From Selaginella tamariscina (lineage: Eukaryota > Streptophyta > Lycopodiopsida > Selaginellales > Selaginellaceae): 64,000 nt of DNA. Position 1 is the first letter of the stretch, and each line of letters opens with the position of its first letter. The position numbers and the translations under genes are program-made. The notes beneath the pieces were generated by a model. It searched no databases and was not told the origin of the DNA. It was given only the letters and a program-made list of their open reading frames with translations. The stretch lies in contig PUQB01000011.1 of assembly GCA_003024785.1 (NCBI GenBank), forward strand, positions 1,164,708 through 1,228,707. Reading direction: 5' to 3'. Positions 12,351-23,400 of the stretch are shown one piece after another.

Positions 12351-13745
12351 AATTGAGAATATTAAGTTAGAATAACTAAATATATTGTAATCCTAATGCA
12401 TTCCTAAACCCTTAAATTCTAAATTTAAGAGAGAATGTAAGAGAGTGAATCTTTATAACTATATTAAATTTATTTATAATACTTACTTGTAAACAGCACT
12501 GAAGGTGCCGTGCTTTCCTATAAACAATAGCGCACCCAATTTAATGTCACTCCTGAGCTGATCATAAGAAGAAAAAAGAAAATCTGAAGAGTGAAAAATA
12601 AATAAATGAAGAAACCCTTACCAGATCTGAATTTGAGTGGGAAATTAAATGCATTTTCAAATTTACATGTCAGACCAACAATACTTATGTCAAAATTCGA
12701 AATTTTTGAAAATAACAGAAAAGAAAATTTAAGATAGTTGAAACAAATAACCGACAGTCTGACATATATACTTCCAATTCCAATGAATGTTTTAAAATTG
12801 CATTTAATGTTATTTAAGTGATTCAAGCTGTTTAATATTACAAATTTTAATAATTATTTTACATTCTAATATTCAGTATATATTATATATATATATATAC
12901 TTATAAATAAATAAATTGATATATTATTATGTATTATTTAAAATATATTCATAGTCTGTTTATTATTATTATTTTTTAATTACTCGAGTAATTAATTTAT
13001 ATTTCCTACTATTAATGGGATATTCTTTATTATTTTCTTAATATTGAAAGAATATTCCAATATTAAACCTGATTATCAAATTAAATTAGTCTTATTCTTA
13101 ATTATTTAGTAATTATTCTACATTTGTATATATTAATGGGATTTTCTCAATTAATTTCTTATTATTTCAAGAATATTCCTATGTTAAACCTTATTATCAA
13201 TATTAAATTATATATATTTAAAACTATATATGACTATATATTAGATAAAATGATGTATTATTATGTATAATTTAAATATGTTCATAGTGTGTATATTAAT
13301 ATCATTTTCTTAATTACTTGAGTAATTAATCTTCTTTATATTAATGGGATATTCTTTATTATTTTCTTATTATTCCAAGAATATTCCAATATTAAACATG
13401 ATTATCATAATTAATTTAGTTAATTATTTCAGTACTTGATCTACATTTGTATATATTAATGGGATTTTCTCAATTAATTCTTATTTTTTCAAGAATATTC
13501 TAGTGTTAAACCTTATTATCAATATTAAATTAATATATATTATTAAAACTATATATGGCTATATATTAGATAAAATCATATATTATTATGTATAATTTAA
13601 AATATGTTCATAGTGTGTTTATTAATATTATTTTCTTAATTATTCGATGTTTGTGTGTATCAGTATAATTTAATTTGATTTGTCTATCTCTGGCAACACA
13701 CGCACTCTCCTACACACACATATACATATAGATATATATGTGTGT
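12351..13745. other. AT-rich spacer between arrays A and B (copy 1)
   Basis: Very AT-rich, with repeated internal modules (TATTAATGGGATATTCTTTATTATT and relatives appear in about four staggered versions; shorter form TTAATGGGATTTTCTCAATT). The part near 12500-12830 is conserved in the inverted copy at 34100-34460 and the direct copy at 58000-58350, but frames are not conserved, so I do not call a gene. It could hold a promoter for the DUF7869-like gene; no firm motif seen. Confidence 0.6.
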
Positions 13746-13746
13746 A

Positions 13747-14800
13747 GCGGCGGGATTAATCTCGCCGCTATATGGTTAGACCCACATGCGGCGGGATTAA
13801 TTTCGCCGACCTTCAGGCAGGCTATTCAGTTAGCTTCATGAGCGACGGGATTAATCCCGCTGCCCATGAGGCTAATTGAAGAGCAACGGGATTAATCCCG
13901 CCGCCCATGGCCTATGTGCTGGGCCTAGGCAGCGGGATTAATCTCGCTGCCTACACATGCCCTGTGCGAAATCCGGTGGGATTAATCTTGTTGCCTAGGC
14001 CCTTCAGACAAGCCATTAGCGGCTGGATTAATCCCGCTAGATTCTGCATAGGGCATGGGTGTGCGGCGGGATTAATCTTGCCGCCCATGGCCTGCGTGCT
14101 GGGCCTAGATGGCAGGATTAATCCCGCTACGTACGCATGCCCTGCGCGGAATCCGACGGATTTATCCGCCGCCAATGGCTTGTTTAAAGGGCCTAGGCAG
14201 TTGGATTAATCCCGCCGGATTCCACACAGGGCATGGCATGCGGCGGGATTAATCCCGCTGCCTAGGGCCCGAGTGAAGGGCCTGGCAACGGGATTAATCT
14301 CGTCGAATTTCGTGCAGGGCATGCGTAGGCGGGGGATTAATCCTGCATCATGCAGGCCATGGGCGGCGGGATTAATCCCGCTGCACGCCCATGCCCTATG
14401 CGAAATCCGATGAGATTAATCCCGCTGAGCCTTCAATGCCTGGTGGAGGGATGAATCCCGCCACCCTTCTTTTTTCTTCCATTGGTGAGTCGGACCAATC
14501 CCAAACATTTCTGTTTGAGACGTAGAAGGTTTACAACATACCAATGGAGGGGACTGAGAAGGGTGGCGAGATTCATTTCACCATCCCTTACATGGTGGGC
14601 GAGATTAATCTCACCGCCTTTCTGGAGCCCCTGAAGGGATGTGCTGAATAAATCTTGCCCAGTTCTCTCTGAAACCGATAAGGGTGGCGGGATTAATCCA
14701 CACACCCGTTCAGGGCCTCCAGAAAGGTGGCGAGATTAATCTCGCCCACTCTTTTAGGAGGCATTGAATGAGTGGCGAGATTAATCCCGCCGCACTTCCA
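13747..14800. repeat. Palindrome array B (copy 1)
   Basis: About 23 copies of the GGCGGGATTAATCCCGCC family. Successive centres between 13842 and 14409 are almost all 42-47 bp apart, about four helical turns. Linkers repeat motifs such as GGGCCTAGGC and GCCCTGCGCGGAATCC. A perfect paired variant, GGCGAGATTAATCTCGCC, is at 14729-14746. The array ends about 330 bp before the start of the ParB-like gene. Confidence 0.9.
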
Positions 14801-14916
14801 TGTGAATATATATGTGTATTAGTATATTTAAGTTGCATATCTCATTTTATTTACTTTTATTATTTTATTATAATATTTCGAGTAAAAGCCAATAAACTAT
14901 GTAAAACTGTTTAGAA

Positions 14917-14979
14917 CTCACATTTGTGGTGGTTCTAAAACGAAATGTTATCTTTCTTTTGCACTAGCACAAATGTGAG
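14917..14979. promoter_or_regulatory. 12-bp inverted repeat upstream of the ParB-like gene (copy 1)
   Basis: CTCACATTTGTG (14917-14928) faces CACAAATGTGAG (14968-14979) across 39 bp. The same arrangement occurs at 23868-23928 and, mutated, near 63395-63460, always between array B and the ParB-like gene. Conservation in three copies suggests a promoter-proximal protein site or part of the element end; function unproven. Confidence 0.45.
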
Positions 14980-15132
14980 CTTTGGATAGTTAATCTCGTC
15001 CACTTCTCTCTATGTATTATTTTTGTATATTCGGGTTTATACAAGTGTGTGTGCGTTTTTATATGATTTGTATCCATAGTGTATTATTTTACAGAAGGAC
15101 GATTTAATTAAACAAGAGATTAAGTCATTAGT

Positions 15133-18100
15133 ATGGAGTCGTCGTCAAATTCTAAGTAAGAATTAAAATAAAATCTGTTATATTCGGATATGTGCTTGAA
15201 GAATTAATCATTGTATTCAGATGTGGAATTGAGGACATTGAAGACGAGAGCAAGAGAAGAGATGGGCAGGGGATTCTGGAATCAACTTGGCCATATTTCA
15301 AACTAAACGGGAAGCGCATTGGAACAACCATGGTTGCTGTCAAACTAACCTCTGTCACATCGCATGGACAAGCAAAACAATGGAAAGTGGGTGTGCTAGT
15401 CAAGCATCCGAAAGCATGCTGTGAACCCAGATTGAACGATGCTCGACACATATGCCTTGTTCCATCCAATGTCACGTTCTCGATCCAGAGGTCGCCAGTT
15501 ACAACATTAATTTCGTGGTCTTGTCGACTTGTGGATAATGACGTTCACGTTCATTAATGATGTTGACCGTGGAGTTCTTCTTCAACTCAACGAAGCCCAT
15601 CTATGGAGGGGATCCATTAATGTTTACTTCGAAGATCTTCAGACTCATCGAGTTAGGTGTATTCTCAGAGAGATTGCTTCACAATACAGAAAATCCACAA
15701 GTGGAGCAATCGTCCCTCTTCACATTGAAGAAGAACACAGACATCATAAGGAGATTGAGAGGGTGGCTTGGTCTCAGGTTCTTTACAGATCACGTTCAAT
15801 TTGCTTAGAAAATTTCGGGAGCTGGAAGAGTGTGCCGAGAACATTAGAACAGCATCAATCGGGGATCACACATGTTGATTCGGATCGTAGAAGAAAATCA
15901 TTAGTCGTTTTGTCAGCTGCACCTGTGGCATCCCATGCTGCAATAAGCCACAAGGAAATGATGTTGGATGATAGGATTTACGAGTGTAGGGTTAAGTATT
16001 GCAGCGTCAACCCAAACTTCAATTACAGGCCACTCAACAGGAACGTGTAGCTGAGCTCATGGAGAAGATGAAGGACGACAATTCTTACACCGTTCCACAT
16101 AATGCTGTTTTGTGCCATACTACGAGAGAAACAAAGGCGCTGACAAAGTGTGGATCACAACACCGGAACAAATGAGGAAGGTTCAGACGGAGAATAGAAA
16201 ATCAATCAAGTACTACATCATTAGTGGCCAGCACACAATAACGGCAGCCCAACGACTTCTCGACGAACACAACAAAGGAACGATGGCAACAAAACTTTCC
16301 GAGCATACCCGTGAGAAGCTGACGAAAAGATCGGCGTTTTTAGCGAAGCCGAATCTCACAATCGAGCAGTACCATAAGTTATCGGCGGAATGGGACGCTG
16401 CAGACACCAACCACTACAACAGCAAAATATGGGAGAAGTTCAAACACACGCGAGCCGTGTGGGAATCTCTTCAGCGACCACAAAGAGCTACCGCAGGGAA
16501 TACACAATCTGCGGACTACCGGGTAAGCAAATTGTTTGGGCGGGATTTATCTCGCCGGTATATTAATCTGTCTTTTTTTCAGAGTTGAAGAAATTGTAGC
16601 AGTTGATTTTGCCCAGGTGGGCGGGAAGGAAACATCCTTTTTGATGATGTTGATTTCTTGTCCCGAGGATAGGATCTTTGCCAAATGGTTGGGGATTATG
16701 GAATCCTTTGCAAAAGGAACACTGAAGAAGAAGCAGACAAGTGAAGGAGCCCTCAGAGAAGTCTGCAAAGAAACCCAGTAAGACGCCGAAGGCTAAGTCT
16801 GTTCAATCTATAAAGGATGTAGACAACGATTTCAAGCTCACATGGTTGAAGCCTTTAAATGGAACAACGATGGAGGAGATGGAAGTCTTGGCTGATTTGG
16901 TGATTGATGGCAAATTACAGATTAAACAACACCACCCTGGAGAACGGTCAGGCACTTCAAGGAGTGGTTGGGAATACACTGCCACAAACTGGGTTGGACC
17001 TCGGCTTCAACATACGAAGAGGTCAGCAAATATTTGCATGTGACAAACGATGATATGCTTGTCGAATGGGTGAATCAATCGGAAGATCTGGGCAAGAATC
17101 TATTGCACGCCAACGCCAAAAAGGAGAACATTGCGATGACGCCTTCTCTTATGGCAGTCCTTCAGCGGAGAACCGAGTTGAACCTTATAAAGGAGGATGC
17201 TACGAATCACGACAAGCCCTACAGATGTTTGTTGTTGGATTCGGAGACTTTATGGGGTAATCACTGCTTGTAGGAAACCGTTTCAATTGTTCGTGATGGA
17301 TCGGCGGGTGTCAAAAAATCCTTCGACAGACAGGACACTAGAGGATTTGGTGGAGAAACTTAGCCGTGCATGTACAAAGAAGGTATTTATTATTGAATTC
17401 ATACTTGCACTCTTGACTGATATCTACGTTTTCAGGTATTTATTTCTTGATTCTTGCTCATGTCACCGATACCTTTGCCTTCGCCTTTGCCAAGAGGAAT
17501 AAACATCGTTGGACAGGATTTTATATGAATGATGCTGATCCGAAGTGCATTGATTCGGTTGTTCACTTGGTTGTTAGGAATGCGCCAAACAATTTCAAAC
17601 TTCCAAATGACTGGCCAGGCATCTGTTTGCACTCCAACGGCCCTGAACCTCCATCCGATACACCGATAGCTGAGAGTGACGTATTCGGCAATGTACGTTA
17701 TCCAAACATTACAAGTCAAGCGGCACGGAGCATCGTCAACTTGATCAGGGGTCCTCACAGTGATGCGTGGGTTTTTGACTACTGCACTAGGGGGTCCGTC
17801 TTGAAGGAGTGTTACCTTCGGGATACATGTGTGTTTGCCGTTGAAAAGGATAAGACCATGGTTGAGGACCTGAACAAGTGGATAGAGAGGTTCTCAACTG
17901 ACTACCCCAACAAACCCATAAGGAGTATTTGAGAAAGTTCCCTCCCGATAAGTGCGATAGCTCTGAAGACGAATCTGGTTCAATGTCGGAGTCTGAGGAC
18001 GAACTTCAATCAGATATTAGACCGGAAGTTATCTCGAGGAGTACAGAACATTCACAACTCCATTACCCATGGAAACATCAACAGAAGATACGAAGATCTT

Positions 18101-18180
18101 GAACCATCTCACAAGCGGCTAGACCTTCTTCGCCTCACTCAGAAGGTAATAGCGAAGAAGAATTGTTAATGAGTTCTTAG
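15133..18180 (+). pseudogene. ParB-like / possible methyltransferase-tail gene, copy 1 (frameshifted)
   Basis: Exon 1 starts ATGGAGTCGTCG at 15133 and has a GTAAG donor at 15156; exon 2 begins near 15220. The middle carries YRPLN then ELMEKMKDDNS, and YYIISGQHTITAAQRLLDE (about 16211-16265). This resembles the ParB/sulfiredoxin-like fold, where a GxH or GQHR loop follows an instruction-like helix. A lysine-rich linker (KGTLKKKQTSE) follows. The C-terminal part has FVMD near 17295 and DAWVFDYCTRGSVLKE then VFAVEKDK (17762-17850), weakly like motif I of N4/N6 DNA methyltransferases, without a clear DPPY/NPPW motif. The tail is acidic and serine-rich, ending in TAG at 18178. Decay: a 2-bp loss near 15235, a frame break near 15490, and a 2-bp loss at the acceptor of the intron at 16523-16582. 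ParB-like call moderate; methyltransferase call weak. Confidence 0.5.
16523..16582 (+). other. 60-bp intron containing one palindrome unit
   Basis: GTAAGC at 16523 and a pyrimidine tract followed by CAG at 16581-16582 define a very short intron. Inside is GGGCGGGATTTATCTCGCC, a member of the array palindrome family. In the inverted copy (about 22017-22078) the acceptor AGAGAG context keeps the frame, while here two bases are missing, so splicing would give an early stop. Confidence 0.6.
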
Positions 18181-18394
18181 AGTGACGAATAGTTGTAAAT
18201 GAGTGTAACATAAGGCATTTTTGTATATTTCGTTTATATTTGTACAGAAAATAAATTCTCAAGGATTAATGAAGCTTTTAGTTCAAACATGGGTCACACA
18301 TTAACAAGGTAAATAATATACCTTGATAATTTTAAGGTCAGCTAATATCATTTTGCAGATGTAATGAAACAATTGAGAACATGGATTTTCAGCA
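18181..18394. other. Intergenic segment between ParB-like and FCP1-like genes
   Basis: AT-rich; contains a repeat of ACCTTGATAATTTTAAGG-type sequence that also appears inverted near 20200-20300 and near 41640-41760. It probably holds the terminator of the ParB-like gene and the 5' region of the FCP1-like gene. No polyadenylation signal assigned. Confidence 0.4.
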
Positions 18395-18955
18395 TTGCAT
18401 GAGGTAAGAGAGGGGTTTGGCAAATTTCTTGTGCCACATGTCAGAATGACAGAGTTCATGCAGGAAATGGATAATAATGCAGCTCAAAACATCGTTACCA
18501 TGGGGCCACTTTTTTTTCATCATCATTTTTTGGCTTCAGTTCCGAAATCAATTTCTTCAGCGCATGCAATATCTGAATCTTGTAAGGATGATGTACAATT
18601 AAATGATGAAGGGATAGGCAACGAGATAGTGTCAACGATAAATGTGAAAGGGAGCAAACAAGTGATTTGCAAAGTATTCAAGAGGCAACGCTATCCATGT
18701 TACTCATGGCCATATTGTGTTGTTGGATGTCAATGGTGTTCTGCTTCATCGACAAAGGCCCGAGGATAGGAAAAAAGAAATCAAACAAGGAGATTTCATT
18801 CCTTGTCATGGTAAATTTCGATATGATATTATTTTTTCCAGGGTTGGATCGTCTCTTTCAAAAGCTTAAGGAGATGGGTGCTTGTGGGGATTTGGTCATG
18901 TATGCAGATTCATAACTTGACACCGCTGTTAAATTTGCTTAAGAAACATATGCAT
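18395..18955 (+). pseudogene. FCP1/NIF phosphatase-like gene, 5' half (copy 1)
   Basis: Shares with the copies at 19320-20140 and 37660-38690 the stretch SISSAHAISESCKDDVQLND and the following phosphatase start. In the frame near 18700-18760 it reads HGHIVLLDVNGVLLHRQRP, resembling motif I of plant FCP1/SCP-type HAD phosphatases, with DxN in place of DxD. RPGLDRLFQKLKEMG and SCMQIHNLTPLLN appear between 18840 and 18935 in another frame. The gene is cut at about 18955, the turning point of the large inverted repeat. Frameshifts make it non-functional. Confidence 0.5.
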
Positions 18956-19315
18956 GTTGTAACTAAAGTGGGCATGATACGTGAAAATGGGAATATAAAA
19001 TAAATTACTAATTAATATTTAAGTTTTAATTATTAATTAATCATTTAATTAATATGTAATTAAGTCTTAAATATTAATTAATTAATTAATTAATCCTTCA
19101 ATAACCTTACTTAGTAAGGAATATTCCTAAAATATCTTAGAATATTCATATTATTCTAAAAATAGTTTACAATAATTAAGAAATACTATCAAACATAATT
19201 ACAAATAAAATCATTTTCTTCAACATGTTAATTTATTTATAAATACTTTCTTCCTAACCATACAGAGAAATCTCCTCATTTTGTCTAAATCATCACTTTC
19301 CGTCATCCATAATAT
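18955..19315. other. Hinge of the large inverted repeat, AT-rich
   Basis: Contains ATGTTGTAACTAAAGTGGGCAT at its left border and runs of TTAATTAATTAA. The same sequence, inverted, follows the FCP1-like gene at 38700-39150. The left border resembles the terminal repeat of the MITE at 51778-52017, suggesting that a DNA-transposon end lies exactly at the turning point. Confidence 0.5.
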
Positions 19316-19319
19316 CAAT

Positions 19320-20140
19320 ATCAAAATATGGATCGAAAGTGATTGGATGAATACAAGCAATGTTTTGGTTGAGCATAGCTTTCTAAGGAGAGTCGTCTAC
19401 CACTAAGATATGTGCATTCTTCATTATCCTTAAGTGATTGATCTCCCATGAAGCCTAATTAATCTTTCATTCTTGAAGAAGTATGGCTTGCTTTCCTTTC
19501 TTATATTGTGAAATTCGAGAGGTTTATAACACATTCGCTGGTCAAAAATCCAATCTTTACGAATCACCTTTTCTGCAACACTACAATGTTTCTTAAGCAA
19601 ATTTAACAGCGGTGTTAAGTTGTGAATCTGCATGCATGACCAAATCCCCACAAGCGCACCCATCTCCTTAAGCTTTTAAAAGAGACGATCCAACCCTGGA
19701 CGAAAAATAATATCATATTGAAATTTACCATGACAAGGAATGAAATCTCCTTGTTTGATTTCTTTTTTCCTATCCTCGGGCCTTTGTCGATGAAGCAGAA
19801 CACCATTGACATCCAACAACACAATATGGCCATGAGTAACATGGATAACGTTGCCTCTTGAATACTTTGCAAATCACTTGTTTGCTCCCTTTCACATTTA
19901 TTTGTTGACACTATCTCGTTGCCTATCCCTTTATCATTTAATTGTACATCGTCCTTACAAGATTCAGATATTGTAGGCGCTGAAGAAATTAATTTCGAAA
20001 CTGAAACCAATAGAAATGATGATGAAAAAACTGAAGTGGCCCCATGGTAACGATGTTTTGAGCTGCATTATTATCCATTTCCTGCATAAACTCTGTCATT
20101 CTGACATGTGGCACAAGAAATTGTCACCAAACCCCTCTCT
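19320..20140 (-). pseudogene. FCP1/NIF phosphatase-like gene (copy 2)
   Basis: Minus-strand reading across frames gives TMGPLQFFHHHF, ESCKDDVQLNDKGIGNE, HGHIVLLDVNGVLLHR, FRPGLDRLF, LKEMGALVGIWSCMQIHN, LLKKHCSVAEKVIRKDWIFD, CYKPLEFHNIRKESKPYFFK and HILVVDDSP. The order matches FCP1/SCP-type phosphatases: motif I, RPGL block, IWS block, FD-C block, then VVDDSP near the end. A stop follows VVDDSP and at least two frameshifts are present. In the known family these enzymes remove phosphate from RNA polymerase II tails or related substrates in the nucleus; here the DVN motif and decay make activity doubtful. It lies downstream of the ParB-like gene in the same direction. Confidence 0.55.
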
Positions 20141-20408
20141 TACCTCATGGCAATGCTGAAAATCCATGTTCCCAACTGTTTCATTACATCTACAAAATGA
20201 TAGTTAGCTGACCTTAAAATTATCAACGTATATTATTTACCTTATTAATGTGTGACCCATGTTTGAACTAAAAGCTTCATTAATCCTTAAGAATTTATTT
20301 TCTGTACAAATATAAACGAAATATACAAAAATGCCTTATGTTACACTCATTTACAACTATTCGTCACTCTAAGAACTCATTAACAATTTCTTCTTCGCTA
20401 TTACCTTC

Positions 20409-23400
20409 TTAGTGAGGCGAAGAAGGTTTAGGCCGCTTGTGAGATGGTTCAAGATCTTCCGTATCTTCTATTGATGTTTCCATGGGTAATGGAGTGTGTG
20501 AATGTTCTATACTCCTCGAGATAACTTCCAGTCTAATATATGATTGAAGTTCGTCCTCAGACTCCTGACATTAAACCATATTCGTCTTCAGAACTATCGC
20601 ACTTATCGGGAGGGAACTTTCTCAAATACTCCTGTATGGGTTTGTTGGGGTAGTCAGTTGAGAACCTCTTTATCCACTTGTTCAGGTCCTCAACCATGGT
20701 CTTATCCTTTTCAATGGCAAACACACATGTATCCCGAAGGTAACAATCCTTCAAGACGGACCCCCTAGTGTAGTAGTCAAAAACCCACGCATCACTGTGA
20801 GGACCCTTGATCAAGTTGACGATGCTCCGTGCCGCTTGACTTGTAATGTTTGGATAACGTACATTGCTGAATACGTCACTCTCAGCTATCGGTGTACCGG
20901 ATGGAGGTTCAAGGCCGTTGGAGTGCAAACAGATGCCTGTCTAATCATTTGGAAGTTTGAAATTGTTTGGCGCATTCCTAACAACCAAGTGAACAACCGA
21001 ATCAATGCACTTCTGATCAGCATCATTCATATAAAATCCTGTCCAACGAAGTTTATTCCTCTTGGCAAAGAAGAAGACAAAAGTATCGGTGATATGAGCA
21101 AGAATCAAGAAATAAATACCTGAAAACGTAGATATCAGTCAAGAGTGCAAGTATGAATTCAATAATCAATACCTTCTTTGTACATGCTTGCACGGCTAAG
21201 TTTCTCCACCAAATCCTCTAGTGTCCTGTATGTCGAAGGATTTTTTGACACCCGTCAATCCATCACAAACAATTGAAACGGTTTTCTATAAGCATTGATG
21301 GTACCCATAAAGTCTCCGAATCCAACAACAAACATCTGTAGGGCTTGTCATGATTCGTAGCATTCTCCTTTATAAGGTTCAACTTGGTTCTCCGCTACTA
21401 AAGGACTGCCATAAGAGAAGGCGTCATCGCAATGTTCTCCTTCTTGGCGTTGGCGTGCAATAGATTCTTGCCCAGATCTTCCGATTGATTCACCCATTCG
21501 ACAAGCATATCATCATTTGTCACATGCAAATATTTCCTAACCTCTTCGTATGTTGAAGCCGAGGTCCAACCCAGTTTGTGGCAGTGTATTCCCAACCACT
21601 TCTTGAAGTGCCTGACCGTCTTCAACTTCATTGCCTTGAGATGAAAAGGAGAGGTGGGGCTGCTATTGTTAATCTGTAATTTGCCATCAATCATCAAATC
21701 AGCCAAGACTTCCATCTCCTCCATCATTGTTCCATTTAAAGGCTTCAACCATATGAGCTTGAAATCGTTGTCTACATCCTTTATAGATTGAACAGACTTA
21801 GACTTCGGCATCTTACTGGGTTTCTTTGCAGACTTCTCTGAGAGCTCCTCTTCACTTGTCTGCTTCTTCTTCAGTGTTCCTTTTGCAAAGGATTCCATAA
21901 TCCCTAATCATTTGGCAAAGATCCTATCCTCGGGACAAGAAATCAACATCATCAAAAAGGATGTTTCTTTCCCGCCCACCTGGGCAAAATCAACTGCTAT
22001 AATTTCTTCAACTCTCTGAAAAAAAAAAAGAGAGATTAATATACCGGTGAGATAAATCCCGCCCAAACAATTTACTTACCCAGTAATCCGCAGATTGTGT
22101 ATTTCCTGCAGTAGTTCTTTGTGGTCGTTGAAGAGATTCCCACACGGCTCGCGTGTGTTTGAACTTCTCCCATATTTTGCTATTGTAGTGGTTGGTGTCT
22201 GCAGTGTCCCATTCCGCCGATAACTTATGGTATTGCTCGATTGTGAGATTCGGCTTTGTTAAAAACGCCGATCTTTTTGTCAGCTTCTCACGGGTATGCT
22301 CGGAAAGTTTTGTTGCCATCGTTCCTTTGTTGTGTTCGTCGAGAAGTCGTTGAGCTGCCGTTATTGTGTGCTGGCCACTAATGATGTAGTACTTAATTGA
22401 TTTTATATTCTCCATTTGAACCTTCCTCATTTGTTCCGGTGTTGTGATCCACACTTTGTCAGCGCCTTTGTTTCTCTCGTAGTATGCGCACAAAATAGCA
22501 TTATGTGGAATGATGCAAGAATTGTCGTCCTTCATCTTCTCCATGAGCTCAGCTACATGTTCCTGGTTGAGTGGCCTGTAATTGAAGTTTGGGCTAACGC
22601 TGCAATACTTAAACCTACACTCGTAAATCCTATCATCCAACATCATTTCCTTATGGCTTATTATAGCATGGGATGCCACAGGTGTAGCTGACAAAACGAC
22701 TGATGATTTTCTTCTACGATCTAAATCAACATGTGTGATCCCCGATTGATGCTGTTCTAATGTTCTCGGCACACTCTTCCAGCTCCCGAAGTTTTCTAAG
22801 CAAATTGAATGTGATCTGTAAAGAATCTGAAACCAAGCCACCCTCTCAATCTCCCTTATGATGTCGCTGTGTTGTTCTTCAATGTGAAGAGGGACGATTG
22901 CTCCACTTGTGGATGTTCTGTATTGTGAAGCAATCTCTGCTGAGAATACACCTACTCGATGAGTCTGAAGATCTTCGAAGTAGACATCCAGTTGGATCCC
23001 CTCCATAAATGGGCTTTTGTTGAGTTGAAGAAGAACTCCACGGTCAACATCATTAGTGAACACGTGAACGTCATTATCCACAAGTCGACAAAACCACCCG
23101 AAATTAATGTTGTAACTGGCAACCTCTGGATCTGAGAACGTGACATTGGATGGAACAAAGTAGATTAATCGAATCATTTTGGTCAATATCTTGATGTTGT
23201 TGCCACCACCTTACACTCTCACGAATGCAATTGGAAGTTGCCATCCTTGTTAATACATAAGATGTAATAAGACCAGGTCTGCATAAAGGTTCATCTAAAG
23301 AATGATGTTTCTTAAGAATAATATTATAAAGCGCCCGGTTGCTATCCTTCATTTTATAAAACTCAAAATCACGAGAAGAAAAGCTTCAGAAAATGTTTGA

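Noticed and set aside
12518-12826. 102-codon hydrophobic open frame on the minus strand
   Set aside because: The DNA is conserved in three spacer copies but the frame is not, and composition is that of AT-rich DNA.
13747-14800. CRISPR-like array
   Set aside because: The regular short palindromes with about 25-bp linkers look like a CRISPR at first sight, but the cores vary, the linkers are related to each other and to the other arrays, no cas genes exist, and the surroundings are eukaryotic.
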